Source: Antedon mediterranea (lineage: Eukaryota > Echinodermata > Crinoidea > Comatulida > Antedonidae). Taken from it: 64,000 bases of DNA. Below are positions 55,101-64,000 of the stretch, piece after piece. The DNA lies in assembly GCF_964355755.1 (NCBI RefSeq), contig NC_092675.1, positions 31,631,112 to 31,695,111 of the forward strand, written 5' to 3'. Position 1 is the stretch's first letter. Each line of letters begins with the position of its first letter. The notes beneath the pieces are model-generated. The model worked only from the letters and a program-made list of their open reading frames with translations, did no database searches and was not told the DNA's origin. A program made the translations under genes and the position numbers.

Positions 55101-55112
55101 TCAGTCTGGTAA
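49132..55112 (+). CDS. CFAP300: Cilia- and flagella-associated protein 300 (7 exons)
   Basis: CFAP300 (formerly C11orf70) acts in the cytoplasm in preassembly and transport of axonemal dynein arms in motile cilia. Exons: 49132-49229, 50880-50955, 51958-52030, 53229-53395, 53622-53794, 54032-54092 and 54984-55112. All are GT-AG and in frame, giving 258 aa (human 267). Recognisable conserved blocks are FRFL-like KFLKLD at the N terminus, DQMFQTYMKDDF, FFEDSNV, SMSFFDRLQ, IVRENG, KCLDEF, LLVEDSDNYEI, DEFLFRLLKLICLGGPVCQY and, at the C terminus, YAIIDPLKRHVAILQH. The start has A at -3 and G at +4. Intron 1 carries satellite monomers, intron 2 a LINE end and intron 3 a MITE with a SINE. No truncation is seen, so it is expected to be functional. 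Confidence 0.97.
49390..49915. repeat. Second locus of the ~98-bp satellite (about five monomers)
   Basis: Degenerate monomers have CAGTGGATCAAATTTAGC at the left edge, then four or five units with CACTGTGCTCAAGTGGACCC, CCAATTTGG and GAGCACAGTGATATAAAAT. The left edge resembles the left edge of the 905-4930 array (both start with an AAATTTAGCAC variant), arguing for a shared founder unit. It lies in CFAP300 intron 1. Confidence 0.9.
51480..51870 (-). pseudogene. Non-LTR retrotransposon 3' end (L2/CR1-like)
   Basis: On the minus strand an 87-codon frame (51831-51568) gives FYVPGRTLRSSDDFLLSVPR, FGHRSFSFAAPTLWNSLPP and LFKKLLKTHFF, the typical ORF2 C terminus. It is followed by a tail with AATAATAATAATAATT. 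It is 5'-truncated and lies in CFAP300 intron 2. Confidence 0.85.
52234..52703. mobile_element. MITE with TTAAAGATGTATTGTCC inverted ends
   Basis: The left end TTAAAGATGTATTGTCC and the right end (complement identical for 17 bases) bound a 470-bp element. The target is TA or TTAA. Related single ends appear at 23885 and 50458, so the family is dispersed. It contains a SINE. Confidence 0.8.
52268..52516 (+). mobile_element. tRNA-derived SINE inside the MITE
   Basis: The head GGAGTGGAGCTGTAGCTTGG is followed by an A-box-like TAGCTTGGTGGTTAACG and a B-box-like GGTTCAATCC (52323, partly duplicated at about 52349). A body with AACTCCACTCC and a 14-base A-run tail complete it. A related SINE lies reversed at 57152-57483. 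Confidence 0.8.
54324..54736. repeat. 53-bp direct repeats flanking a tRNA-containing segment
   Basis: Copies at about 54324-54376 and 54684-54736 share GGCGGTTTAGAATTAATGTT and TTTGCCTGCTGTGTTTATAT, 360 bp apart. Between them lies the tRNA-like gene. This could be an incomplete tandem duplication or flanks of an inserted unit. It lies in CFAP300 intron 6. Confidence 0.8.
54549..54620 (+). tRNA. tRNA-like gene, anticodon ATC
   Basis: A 71-nt cloverleaf plus discriminator G can be drawn. The acceptor GCCCCAG/TTTGGGC has one C-U mismatch. The D arm is GTCT/GGAC, the anticodon stem TCTGC/GCAGG with loop ATATCAA, and the T arm CCGAG/CTCGG is perfect. A-box TGGTCTAATGGTTAGGA and B-box AGTTCGAGTCT are good, and a T-run (ACTTTTTC) follows at once as a Pol III terminator. 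The anticodon ATC would read an Asp codon, but eukaryotic tRNA-Asp uses GTC, and the D-arm region looks like tRNA-Glu. It may be a mutated tRNA-Glu, a pseudogene, or a SINE source. Confidence 0.7.
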
Positions 55113-56518
55113 TGAAATTATGTTGGTGAGGTCAGTTTTTCAGTTACAGAAAGATTATGCTTATTGTAGCACACCAGGTGCGGAATATTGCGCATAAAAT
55201 AGTCAATGAACAGCAAAATGATACGCATCAGAGTTTATTTTAACTCTCCAATGATGGACATATTTTTGTAATTGACTGTTTGACGTATGAAGGTTTAAAC
55301 TATATAAATCAAAATAGGAACAGTTCTACTAGTAAACAAAACAGTAATACATATATCAACAAAAGGATAAACACTACTCTTATGGTATAAGTAAGGAAAT
55401 ACAGTTAGTAGTATCCAATAAACTTACATTTCTGGCTTTCAGGTGTATATAAATAATCCTATTAGATACAAGTATTCAGCAAGGTAGTATCCAACAAGGT
55501 ATAGCATTTAACTCCTACCTATAACACTACCCTAGACATAGACAAGAATTGTAAAAAAAAGAATCCTGTACTATACTGTGTGCTAGGATTTTTTTTGGGA
55601 AAATATCCAAAAAATTAACTTTTTAAATTGTAATTATTATGCTATAATATTGCTAATCAAATAAAGATCGAAACGTTGAATCATGGCTTTCCTTTCGTTA
55701 TTTTGATTCAGTGTTATACTATTTAAACATAATCAGTGCTATTTTAGTTACTCTCTGATCTATAGAAAAGTGAAAAAATAATATCTTTATACATCCTAAG
55801 TATATGTATATATATATATCTCTAAGGCTGTGTTTATACAACACCCTAAATTTGAACACATCTTTAATTTTTAGCGTGTTGCACGGGCCGAGGTCAACCC
55901 CACAAAAACATTGTAGTTATACATTAAATCGTAATACCGTGTCATACCATAGTTCATAATCCTAAGTGTTTATTAAGGATTTTAATAAAATGGATGATTT
56001 CATGTAAAATTTAGTTTATTCAGTTATTGATTTTTTAAATCTGCTTTTGAATTAAAAAAAAAATGTTTTAGAATTAGGATAAAACTATGCTACATTTTGC
56101 CAAATTATGCCAACATTTGATTAGCATTAATGTCAAGTGCTAAATCAGTTAAAATATGCAAAAGCACAATCATTTATTACTGTAGATTTGGTAAACATTT
56201 TCACAGCACATACTTATATTTAACGAGAGGTCAAAACAATACTCTGAGGACACCTTCAACACGCCAACTGCAACCGGGAATCCACACAATTTTAGGATTC
56301 AGCCAAGTAGCCTTTTTTGCAATTAAAATCTCATTACACGGAATCTCTTCGATGTTACACAACACACTTTTTGTAAGCGTGGTGAATATGCGTGTAATAG
56401 CATGTTGTATAAACGCGCCCTAACTTCACTTGCACTGATGAAGTGCTAGTGTTGCCCGAAAGCTCTGCTAATTTTCTGGTTGTTTTAATTTATCATTTTG
56501 ATTTAGCATTTCTTTTAA
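55113..56518. other. Downstream spacer of CFAP300
   Basis: AT-rich sequence contains candidate AATAAA sites at 55660 and 55985. A GATCGAAACGTTGAATCATGG string near 55667 resembles Penelope-like repeat ends. The hammerhead-like unit (56430-56515) is described separately. No exon is recognised. Confidence 0.5.
56430..56515 (+). repeat. Third copy of the hammerhead-like repeat unit
   Basis: CACTGATGAAGTGCTAGTGT, TTGCCCGAAAGCTCTGC and a TTTATCATTTTGATTTAGC tail match the units at 27421 and 27667. The stem has one changed base (GGGC to GTGC). Confidence 0.7.
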
Positions 56519-56790
56519 TCCTAAATTAAACATCACTTATCTATACAATTAATATAGTTGATGACAACCGATGATGGATGTTTCAGCAACTTATGAATGG
56601 CAGGTGTGATCCTAAATTAAACATGACTTATCTATACAATTAATACTGTTGATGACAACACCGATGGTTGATGTTTCAGCAACCTATGAATGGCAGGTGT
56701 GATCCTAAATTAAACATGACTTATCTATACAATTAATACTGTTGATGACAACACCGATAGTTGATGTTTCAGCAACAATGGCAGGTGTTA
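56519..56790. repeat. Tandem repeat, ~92 bp x 3
   Basis: The copies contain CCTAAATTAAACATGACTTA, TTGATGACAACACCGATGGT and ATGTTTCAGCAAC. They are non-coding. Confidence 0.9.
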
Positions 56791-56989
56791 TTGAATTTAT
56801 TCAATTTGTTGGACAAGTTAGACCGGCTGCGGTGGCAAGCAATCAACTAAACGTCAAGTTTACTGTTATGTTCTAAAAATAAAAACTGTACAAACTTACT
56901 ACACTAGAATAGAAAATACAATTAATAACTAGATACTATTTTAGCGTTGTGCGTTTGATACAATTAATAACTAGGAACATACTCCAAAC

Positions 56990-58740
56990 AAACTTTGAAC
57001 ATACCTAAAACATACCAGGAACATACCCGGAACAAACTCGGAACATACTCAAAACTTACACGGAACATAATTGGAACATATTCGAATCATTCTCGGAAAA
57101 TACTCAAAACATTCTCAAAATATTCTCGGAAGGCCTCCGGAACATACTCAGGACACACCCAGAACATTTTATTTTTTTATTTATTTTATTTTATTAGATT
57201 TTCAGGTACAACAATACATGACAATACAGCGGTGCAGCACCCTGAGGATTGCCATGAGTGCAAAGCACTATCGAGATGGCTCTCCATATACTGCACTAGA
57301 ACATATAAGACAAACACATACACAAGATGCTCTACATAAACAAAGACTTATTATTAAGTCTTTGGGAGTGGAGTTGTAAATTGTCATGAGAAAAAAACCC
57401 TGACATGTGACAGGACTTGAACCCAGGACCCTTAGATTGGTAGCCAAGCATCATAACCACCAAGCCACAGCTCCACTCCAACGTACTTGGAACATACCAG
57501 GAACATACTCGGAACATACTCGAAACATACTCGGAACCTACCCGGAACATATTTGGAACATACCCGGTACATACCCGGAACTTACTCGGAACATTCTCAA
57601 AATATTCTCGGAACATACTCGGAACATACTCAGAACATAATCGGAACATAATCGGAGCATATTTGGAACATACCTGGAACATACCTGGAACATACTCGGA
57701 ACATACTCGAAACAAACTTAGAACATACCCGGAACGTACTTGGAACATAATTGGAACATACTCGGAACATACCCGGAACAAACCCGGAACATACCCGGAA
57801 CAAACCCGGAACATTCTCGGAACATACTCTGAACATTGCCGGAATAAAAAAGGGAAATACTAGGAACATACTCGGAACATACTTGGAACATACCCGGAAC
57901 ATACCAGGAACATACCTGGAACATACCCGGAACATACTTGGAACATACCCAGAACATACCAGGAACAGGAAGTTCCGAGTAGTTCCGAGTAGTTCCGAGT
58001 AGTTCCGTGTAGTTCCGTTTAGTTCCGATTAGTTTCGAGTAGTTCCGAGTAGTTTCGAGTAGTTCCGTTTAGTTCCGTGTAGTTCCGATTAGTTCCGAGT
58101 AGTTCCGAGTAGTTCCGAATATTGACGAGTAGTTCCGAGTAGTTCCGAGTAGTAGTTCCGAGGTATGATCCGGGTATGTTCCCAGTACGTTCCGGGTATG
58201 TTCCGAGTTTATTTCGAGTATGTTCCGAGTATGTTCCGGGTATGTTCCGAGTATGTTCCCAATATGCTCCGAGTATGTTCCGGGTATGTTCCAAATATGC
58301 TCCGAGTATGTTCCGGGTATGTTCCGAATATGCTCCGAGTATGTTCCGGATATGCTCCGAGTATGTTCCGGGTATGTTCCGGGTATGTTCCGGGTATGTT
58401 CCGGGTATGTTCCGGTTATGTTCTAGGTATGTTACAAGTATGTTCCCAGTATGTTCCAGGTATGTTACGAGTATGTTCCCAGTATGTTCCCTGTATGTTC
58501 CCAGTATGGTCCGGGTAGGTTCCTAGTTTGTTCCAGGTATGTTCCGAGTTTGTTCTGGGTATGTTCCGAGTATGTTCCAAGTATGTTCCAGGTGTGTTCT
58601 GAGTATGTTCCGGAGGCGTTCCGAGACTATTTTGAGAATGTTTTGAGTATTTTCCGAGAATGATCCCGGTATGTTCCGATTATGTTCCGATTATGTTCCG
58701 ATTATGTTCCGAGTATGTTCCAAGTATGTTCCGAGAAATT
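56990..58740. repeat. Palindromic array of a 10-bp GGAACATACT-type minisatellite
   Basis: The left arm (56990-57970) is made of GGAACATAC(T/C)C units. A short middle (57970-58155) has AGTTCCGAGT units. The right arm (58160-58735) has the complementary GTATGTTCCG units. Three 10-bp units equal 30 bases, so every frame codes ten-residue repeats (VPGMFRVCSE type); these frames are artefacts. The left arm is interrupted by a reversed SINE (57152-57483). The arms could pair over several hundred bases. Confidence 0.95.
57152..57483 (-). mobile_element. tRNA-derived SINE, reversed, inserted in the minisatellite
   Basis: On the minus strand the head GGAGTGGAGCTGTGGCTTGG has an A-box-like TGGCTTGGTGGTTATG and a B-box-like GGGTTCAAGTCC. 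A 3' body and an A/T-rich tail (TTTATTTTATTTTATT on the + strand near 57178) follow. It belongs to the same family as 52268-52516 but is longer. Confidence 0.8.
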
Positions 58741-58744
58741 TTTG

Positions 58745-59012
58745 AGATCTGTCTAGACCGTCTGTCTGTCTAGACCGTCTGTCTGTCTAGACCGTCTGTC
58801 TGTCTAGACCGTCTGTCTGTCTAGACTGTCTGTCTAGACTGTCTGTCTAGACTGTCTGTCTGTCTAGACTGTTTGTCTATCTTGACTGTCTGTCTGTCTA
58901 GACTGTCTGTCTGTCTGTCTAGACTGTTTGTCTCTCTAGACTGTCTGTCTGTCTAGACTGTCTGTCTAGACTGTCTGTCTAGACTGTCTGTCTGTCTAGA
59001 CTATCTGTCTGT
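58745..59012. repeat. TCTAGACTGTCTG satellite, first block
   Basis: Irregular mixtures of GTCTGTCTAGACT (13 bp) and GTCTGTCTGTCTAGACT fill the block. GTCTAGAC is palindromic, so units can pair with themselves. The block continues beyond the LINE insertion. Confidence 0.95.
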
Positions 59013-61724
59013 CTTTTTTTCAATTCAATTCAATTCAATTCAATTTATTTTCATAAGATACATCATTGTGAAATAATATTAAAGTGTTTTTTTTTGTTTT
59101 TGTTATAATTAGAATGCACTTATGCTGGAGAAACATAAATAAGCCCGGAGGGCTTTAAGGCTAGTTCCACCAGAAAAAAAAATAATTCAAAAAGTATATA
59201 TAATAAATGTTTCAAAAGTAGTAAATAAATAAATAAAAGAAAATAAAATATGAATAAATAAATAACAAGAATAAAGAAAAAATAATAAACAATTTAAGCT
59301 ACATACACAAGCACAACAAGACACAGGACAAAAACACGTGACAGAACGAGGACAGAAGGGACGAAGATGCTGGACAAGAGTTAAAAAACTGGGTTAGAGG
59401 ATAACGACTGAATTCTTAGGGGAGATCGATTGAATACTTTGATACCAACGATGATTTGTAGCTAAACTTGAAGGATTCGAAAGAGCGGTTAGTTAGGGAG
59501 GTGTGAAAAGAATTCCATAAAATAGGGCCAGTGGATTTAATTGAGTTTCTTGCTGTGGAATGGTTATTGATTGGGATATATTTATTAGAGTTGCGGGTGT
59601 TATAATTGTGAACTTCGTTGTTTTTTGTAAAGAATCGGTTAAATGTGATAGGAAGTTTCTGATTACTAAATTTGTGCATGAACAAAGCAGTCTGTAAATT
59701 ATTTATGTCGAAGATGTTAAGAGTTTTTACTTTGTAGAAAGGGGTTTGGAATGAGTGAGGTGTTGGGAATGGGTACAGATGCGGATTGCCTTTTTTTGTA
59801 GTTTAAAAAGTTTGTCAAGTCTTGTTGTTTCTGTGCTAGTCCATGAACAAAGTGTTTGGTGTTTAGAGTGTGTGACAGCCCAAGCAATGTAATTAAGATG
59901 TGGCAGGATAAGGGTATTATAAAGGGAAAGTAAAATGTTTTGTGGGAAAGTGAATTTGAGTTTGTTTATTATACCTATAGATCGAGAGATTGTGTTGGAA
60001 ATTGTATTAATGTGACGCTTCCAGTTCAGTTTGTTGTCAATTGTCACTCCAAGGAATTGAGTATGATCAACTTGTTTGATTAAAACATCGTCTATGAATA
60101 TTTCGATGGGGTTTTCTTTAGATTTTTTACTATTTGAGAAGTGAATAAAGTTAGTTTTATCAATGTTTAATAAGAGTTTGTTAGTTTTGAACCAGTTTGA
60201 GACGTGGTGAATTTCGGATTTAAAAGTTGAAATTAATTGGTTAAGGTCGGGATGAGAGAGCAAAATATTGGAATCGTCGGCAAAAAGAACATAAGAGAAA
60301 GAACTTGAGGCTTGTTGGATATCATTGATGTAAATGAGGAAAAGGAGAGGTCCGAGTATAGATCCTTGGGGGACGCCACAAGTCATAGGAAGGCAGCACG
60401 AGGAGTGAGAATTAAAGGATGTGATTTGGGTTTGGTTGTGGAGGTAGTCAGAGAGTAGAGAGTAGGGAGTCCAACGGATGCCATAGTGATAAAGTTTAGA
60501 TAGTAAGATGGAATGATCAATTGTGTCGAAGGCTTTAGAAAGGTCAAGGAAAAGCCGATTGTGTGGTGATGTTCAGAGAGGGCAGAGGAGATTTTGTTAA
60601 AGATATAGAACGGCAATATCAGTGGAGTAGTTTGGTCTGAAGCCATATTGGTTGTCTTGAAGAATATTGTGATAAGAAAAAAAGTTAAAAAGTCTATTAT
60701 ATATAAGACGTTCGATTATTTTTGAAAAACACGATAGAAGAGAGATGGGACGATAGTTGGCAAAAGAGTGAGGGTTTCCTTTTTTATAAATTGGGATAAT
60801 TTTCGAAGTTTTTAAGGCTGTAGGGAATTTTCCGGTAGACAAGCACAGATTGAAGATGTATGTTAACGGTTCCGAAATTAGAGGTGCAATGTCTTTAACT
60901 ACTTTTGGAGAAATATCGTCAAGGCCCGGACTTTTACCGTTTTTGAATTTTGATGTTATGTCATTAATTTCTTTTTTAGAAGTAGGAGCGAAAAAGATAG
61001 AGTTTTTAATAGGGTCTTTTAGAAAATCAGAATGGCTCCCGGAAGATGATTGAATGTTTGAGGCATACGTAGGACCTATTTCTGCAAAGTATCGGTTAAA
61101 ATTGGTAGCAATATCAACGGGGTCGGTGATTTTTGAGTCATTATTATTAAAGAAATTAGGTATATTTTTGGTTGTGTTTTTTCCAAGTGCGTTGTTGATT
61201 GCTTGCCACGTTTGTTTAATGTTGTCTTTGTAGCTGTTAAATTTGTTTGAGAAGTGTTGTTTACGTGATATTTTTAAGTTTGGTTAGTTTGCTTCTATAG
61301 TCTATGTACTTTGTTTTGTTCTTTGATATTGGTAATTTTAAATATTTTTTGTACAACTTGTTTCGAGTGTTTATGGATTTAATAATTTTTTTTGTTATCC
61401 ATGGTTTTGCTATTTTTCGTTTGTTTATTTTAATCTTTTTTCTAGGTATGTATTTGTTATATAAGATTGAAAATTTGTTACTAAATAAATTAAAAGACTC
61501 ATTTGCTGAGTTATGCTGGTATATTTCATTCCATTCAGTGGTCATTATATAAATTCCTAGTGATGCAATTGATTTGGCATTAATTTTTCTTGAGTAGAAG
61601 TTTTCTTTAGCATTGGTTGTGGGTTCGTTTGATGTGTTCAATAGAAGAAATACAGGAAAGTGATCAGTTATGTCGTTGAAAAGAACTCATGGAGTGATGT
61701 TGTGTTTTATTACGTTAGTGAAAA
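59013..61724 (-). pseudogene. 5'-truncated non-LTR retrotransposon inside the satellite
   Basis: It reads on the minus strand. It starts in the last part of the endonuclease domain (DITDHFPVFLLLN near 61665), then a linker (WITKKIIKSINTRNKLYKKY). The RT follows in several frames: IIPIYKKGNPHSFANYRPIS, SYHNILQDNQYGFRPNYST, MTCGVPQGSILGPLLFLIYI and SYVLFADDSNILL. The C-terminal domain has YNTRNSNKY and STGPILWNSF. The 3' end lies at 59020-59045 with repeats of TTGAA (shown as CAATT on +). Frameshifts occur between 60842, 60646 and 60386, and a stop lies in the endonuclease remnant. It is of jockey/CR1 type, flanked on both sides by the same satellite. Confidence 0.9.
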
Positions 61725-62438
61725 TGTCTGTCTGTCTGTCTAGACTGTCTGTCTGTCTGTCTAGACTGTCTGTCTGTCTAGACTGTCTGTCTGTCTAGAC
61801 TGTCTGTCTGTCTAGACTGTCTGTCTGTCTGTCTAGACTGTAGGTCTGTCTGTCTGTCTGTCTAGACTGTCTGTCTGTCTGTCTAGACTGTCAGTCTGTC
61901 TAGTCTGTCTGTCTGTATGACTGTCTAGTCTGTCTGTCTAGACTGTCTGTCTGTCTAGACTGTCTGTCTGTTTAGACTGTCTGTCTGTCTAGACTGTCTG
62001 TCTTTCTAGACTGTCTGTCTGTGTCTAGACTGTCTGTCTGTCTGACTAGACTGTCTGTCTGTCTGTCTGTCTAGACTGTCTGTCTGTCTGGACTGTCTGT
62101 CTGTCTGGACTGTCTGGACTGTCTGTCCGTCTGGATTGTCTGTCTGGACTGTCTGTCTAGACTGTCTGTCTAGACTGTCTGTCGAGACTGTCTGTCTAGA
62201 CCGTCTGTCTAGACCGTCTGTCTAGACCACCTGTCTGGACCATCTGTCTGGACTGTCTGTCTGTCTAGACTGTCTGTCGGTCTTGACTGTCTGTGTGTCT
62301 GTCTAGACTGTCTGTCTGTCTAGACAGTCTGTCTGTCTAGACAGTCGGTCTGTCTAGACTGTCTGTCTGTCTAGACTGTCTGTCTTGACTGTCTGGCTGT
62401 CTGTCAAGAATGTCTGTCTGTCTAGACTGTCTGTCTGT
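61725..62438. repeat. TCTAGACTGTCTG satellite, second block
   Basis: This is the same repeat family as 58745-59012, with local variants (GTCTGGACTGTCTG, GTCTAGACC). Confidence 0.95.
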
Positions 62439-63482
62439 CGTTGTTTTTTGTAAAGAATCGGTTAAATGTGATAGGAAGTTTCTGATTACTAAATTTGTGC
62501 ATGAACAAAGCAGTCTGTAAATTATTTATGTCGAAGATGTTAAGAGTTTTTACTTTGTAGAAAGGGGTTTGGAATGAGTGAGGTGTTGGGAATGGGTACA
62601 GATGCGGATTGCCTTTTTTTGTAGTTTAAAAAGTTTGTCAAGTCTTGTTGTTTCTGTGCTAGTCCATGAACAAAGTGTTTGGTGTTTAGAGTGTGTGACA
62701 GCCCAAGCAATGTTGCAATAATTAAGATGTGGCAGGATAAGGGTATTATAAAGGGAAAGTAAAATGTTTTGTGGGAAAGTGAATTTGAGTTTGTTTATTA
62801 TACCTATAGATCGAGAGATTGTGTTGGAAATTGTATTAATGTGACGCTTCCAGTTCAGTTTGTTGTCAATTGTCACTCCAAGGAATTGAGTATGATCAAC
62901 TTGTTTGATTAAAACATCGTCTATGAATATTTCGATGGGGTTTTCTTTAGATTTTTTACTATTTGAGAAGTGAATAAAGTTAGTTTTATCAATGTTTAAT
63001 GAGAGTTTGTTAGTTTTGAACCAGTTTGAGACGTGGTGAATTTCGGATTTAAAAGTTGAAATTAATTGGTTAAGGTCGGGATGAGAGAGGAAAATATTGG
63101 AATCGTCGGCAAAAAAAACATAAGAGAAAGAACTTGAGGCTTGTTGGATATCATTGATGTAAATGAGGAAAAGGAGAGGTCCGAGTATAGATCCTTGGGG
63201 GACGCCACAAGTCATAGGAAGGCAGCACGAGGAGTGAGAATTAAAGGATGTGATTTGGGTTCGGTTGTGGAGGTAGTCAGAGAGTAGAGAGTAGGGAGTC
63301 CAACGGATGCCATAGTGATAAAGTTTAGATAGTAAGATGGAATGATCAATTGTGTCGAAGGCTTTAGAAAGGTCAAGGAAAAGCCGATTGTGTGGTGATG
63401 TTCAGAGAGGGCAGAGGAGATTTTGTTAAAGATATAGAACGGCAATATCAGTGGAGTAGTTTGGTCTGAAGCCATATTGGTT
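62439..63482 (-). pseudogene. Second copy of an internal LINE segment embedded in satellite
   Basis: It is a near-identical copy of 59616-60653 (1,044 against 1,038 bp). The 6-bp length difference is one site: this copy reads LNYCNIAWAV, the other LNYIAWAV. Both ends are abrupt and abut satellite, with no LINE 3' tail. It therefore arrived by duplication within the array and not by retrotransposition. The 221-codon RT frame here contains GVPQGSILGP and FADDSNI. It is non-functional. Confidence 0.93.
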
Positions 63483-64000
63483 TCTAGATTGTCTGTCTAG
63501 ACTGTATGTCTAGACTGTCTGTCTAGACAGTCTGTCTGTCTAGACTGTCTGTCTAGACTGTCTGTCTGTCTAGACTGTCTGTCTGTCTAGACTGTCTGTC
63601 TGTCTGTCTGTCTAGACTGTCTGTCCAGACTGTCTGTCTATACTGTCTGTCTAGACTGTCTGTCTGTCTTTACTGTCTGTCTGTCTCTCTAGACTGTCTG
63701 TCTAGACAGTCTGTCTGTCTAGTCTGTCTGTCTAGACAGACTGTCTGTCTGTCTAGACTGTCTGTCTGTATAGACTGTCTGTCTGCAGACAGACAGACAG
63801 TCTATACAGACAGACAGTCTAGACAGTCGGTCTGTCTAGTCTGTCTAGTCTGTCTGTCTAGACAGACTGTCTGTCTGTCTAGACTGTCTGTCTGTATAGA
63901 CTGTCTGTCTGCAGACAGACAGACAGTCTATACAGACAGACAGTCTAGACAGTCGGTCTGTCTAGTCTGTCTAGTCTGTCTGTCTAGACAGACTGTCTGT
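63483..64000. repeat. TCTAGACTGTCTG satellite, third block with 126-bp palindromic higher-order unit
   Basis: The block continues to the window edge. From 63768 a 126-bp unit starting GTATAGACTGTCTGTCTGCA recurs at 63894. Each unit contains an inverted repeat centred on CTGCAG. Confidence 0.93.

Noticed and set aside
57332-58663. Long frames coding ten-residue repeats of the VPGMFRVCSE type
   Set aside because: A 10-bp repeat is open in several frames on both strands; these are shadows of the minisatellite, not a repeat protein.

Overview
The window is animal nuclear DNA. It is AT-rich and carries genes with many short exons, GT-AG introns, animal-specific gene families, and a heavy load of transposons, satellites and minisatellites. 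The protein sequences and the many TAGGCCTA-type strings suggest a marine deuterostome, possibly an echinoderm or other ambulacrarian. That placement is inference with low confidence.

Four host genes lie in a row on the + strand. (1) INTS4, the HEAT-repeat scaffold of the Integrator RNA-processing complex, has 18 exons at 6506-26325 and encodes about 942 aa. (2) A phospholipid phosphatase-related (PLPPR-like) six-pass membrane protein has 6 coding exons at 28802-34802 and encodes 402 aa; its catalytic residues are replaced. (3) An SLCO/OATP organic anion transporter has 9 exons at 36951-46871 and encodes 688 aa. (4) CFAP300, a cytoplasmic dynein-arm assembly factor, has 7 exons at 49132-55112 and encodes 258 aa. 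All exon models keep frame across every junction. The genes have no evident functional link and no operon-like organisation.

The rest is dominated by mobile and tandem DNA. Positions 1-795 hold a small TIR transposon (family H here). Positions 905-5560 hold a ~98-bp satellite with an 878-bp higher-order repeat. INTS4 intron 8 holds a four-level nest at 11801-19400: a TTAA-flanked element contains an H element, which contains a complete DIRS retrotransposon (gag-like ORF, RT/RNase H, tyrosine recombinase, inverted termini, internal complementary region) and a second TTAA-flanked MITE. The H copy at 1-795 supplies the empty site for both insertions into H. The last SLCO intron holds a 5.9-kb transposon (40733-46666) with ~0.87-0.9-kb terminal inverted repeats, a gypsy-like integrase and an antisense zinc-finger ORF; it best fits a Ginger-type cut-and-paste element. 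Decayed non-LTR retrotransposons, tRNA-derived SINEs, a tRNA-like gene and hammerhead-like repeats fill other introns and spacers.

The last 7 kb is tandem DNA. A ~1.7-kb palindromic array of a 10-bp GGAACATACT-type repeat is followed by a TCTAGACTGTCTG satellite. That satellite is interrupted by a 5'-truncated LINE and by a second copy of a 1,038-bp LINE segment. The most distinctive objects are the long-TIR integrase element, the DIRS nest with its TA circle-junction signature, and the palindromic satellite region.
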